A stretch of 7,084 nucleotides of DNA from an uncultured Alcanivoracaceae bacterium (lineage in GTDB: Bacteria; Pseudomonadota; Gammaproteobacteria; Pseudomonadales; Alcanivoracaceae), in NCBI GenBank assembly GCA_937943665.1, contig CALEAR010000255.1, forward strand, positions 1 through 7,084, written 5' to 3'. The translations under genes and the position numbers were made by a program. Position 1 is the first letter of the stretch. Every line of letters starts with the position of its first letter. This document shows positions 6,328-7,084 of the stretch, piece after piece. The notes under the pieces were generated by a model. The model had not been told where the DNA came from and ran no database searches. It saw nothing but the letters and a program-made list of their open reading frames with translations.

Positions 6328-7084
<757 letters not shown>

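Overview
The window looks like chromosomal core DNA from a gammaproteobacterium, probably a free-living, possibly marine lineage outside the Enterobacteria. AhpC (187 aa, both catalytic cysteines at the enterobacterial positions), AhpF, MetG and GroES/GroEL all read as close relatives of the E. coli proteins. However, groESL carries a CIRCE operator (HrcA type), which enterics lack. The genus-level placement is inference; no mobile element, tRNA, rRNA or CRISPR array was seen.

Layout. (1) 1-1987, minus strand: an ahpC-ahpF peroxide-detoxification operon. ahpF runs off the left edge. A strong hairpin sits between the two genes, and a candidate OxyR site abuts a sigma70-like promoter upstream of ahpC. 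(2) 2143-5238, minus strand: metG (methionyl-tRNA synthetase) followed with no gap by a patatin-like hydrolase gene, ending in a clear intrinsic terminator whose stem contains the patatin stop codon. (3) 5239-5377: a divergent intergenic region with a small dyad near a possible metG promoter. (4) 5378-5710, plus strand: a small DUF2288-type gene and a probable terminator. (5) 5711-7084, plus strand: the groES-groEL chaperonin operon with an elaborate control region. groEL runs off the right edge.

The groESL control region is the richest part. It holds a consensus-perfect sigma32 promoter (CTTGAAA-N13-CCCCATAT, 5761-5788). Downstream lies a sigma70 promoter (TTGACA-N16-TATGAT, 5827-5854) whose start region is covered by a near-perfect CIRCE (5854-5880). 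A second dyad with the same GCACTC/GAGTGC core straddles the -35 box (5814-5842), and two hairpins follow in the leader. The sequence therefore predicts two layers of heat-shock control, sigma32 activation and HrcA repression, on one operon.

Functionally the window is housekeeping plus stress defence: AhpF passes electrons from NADH to AhpC to reduce peroxides, GroES and GroEL fold proteins, and MetG charges tRNA-Met. The patatin-like protein and the DUF2288 protein have no firm role. I see no wholly new multi-gene system. The novelty, if any, lies in the regulatory architecture.
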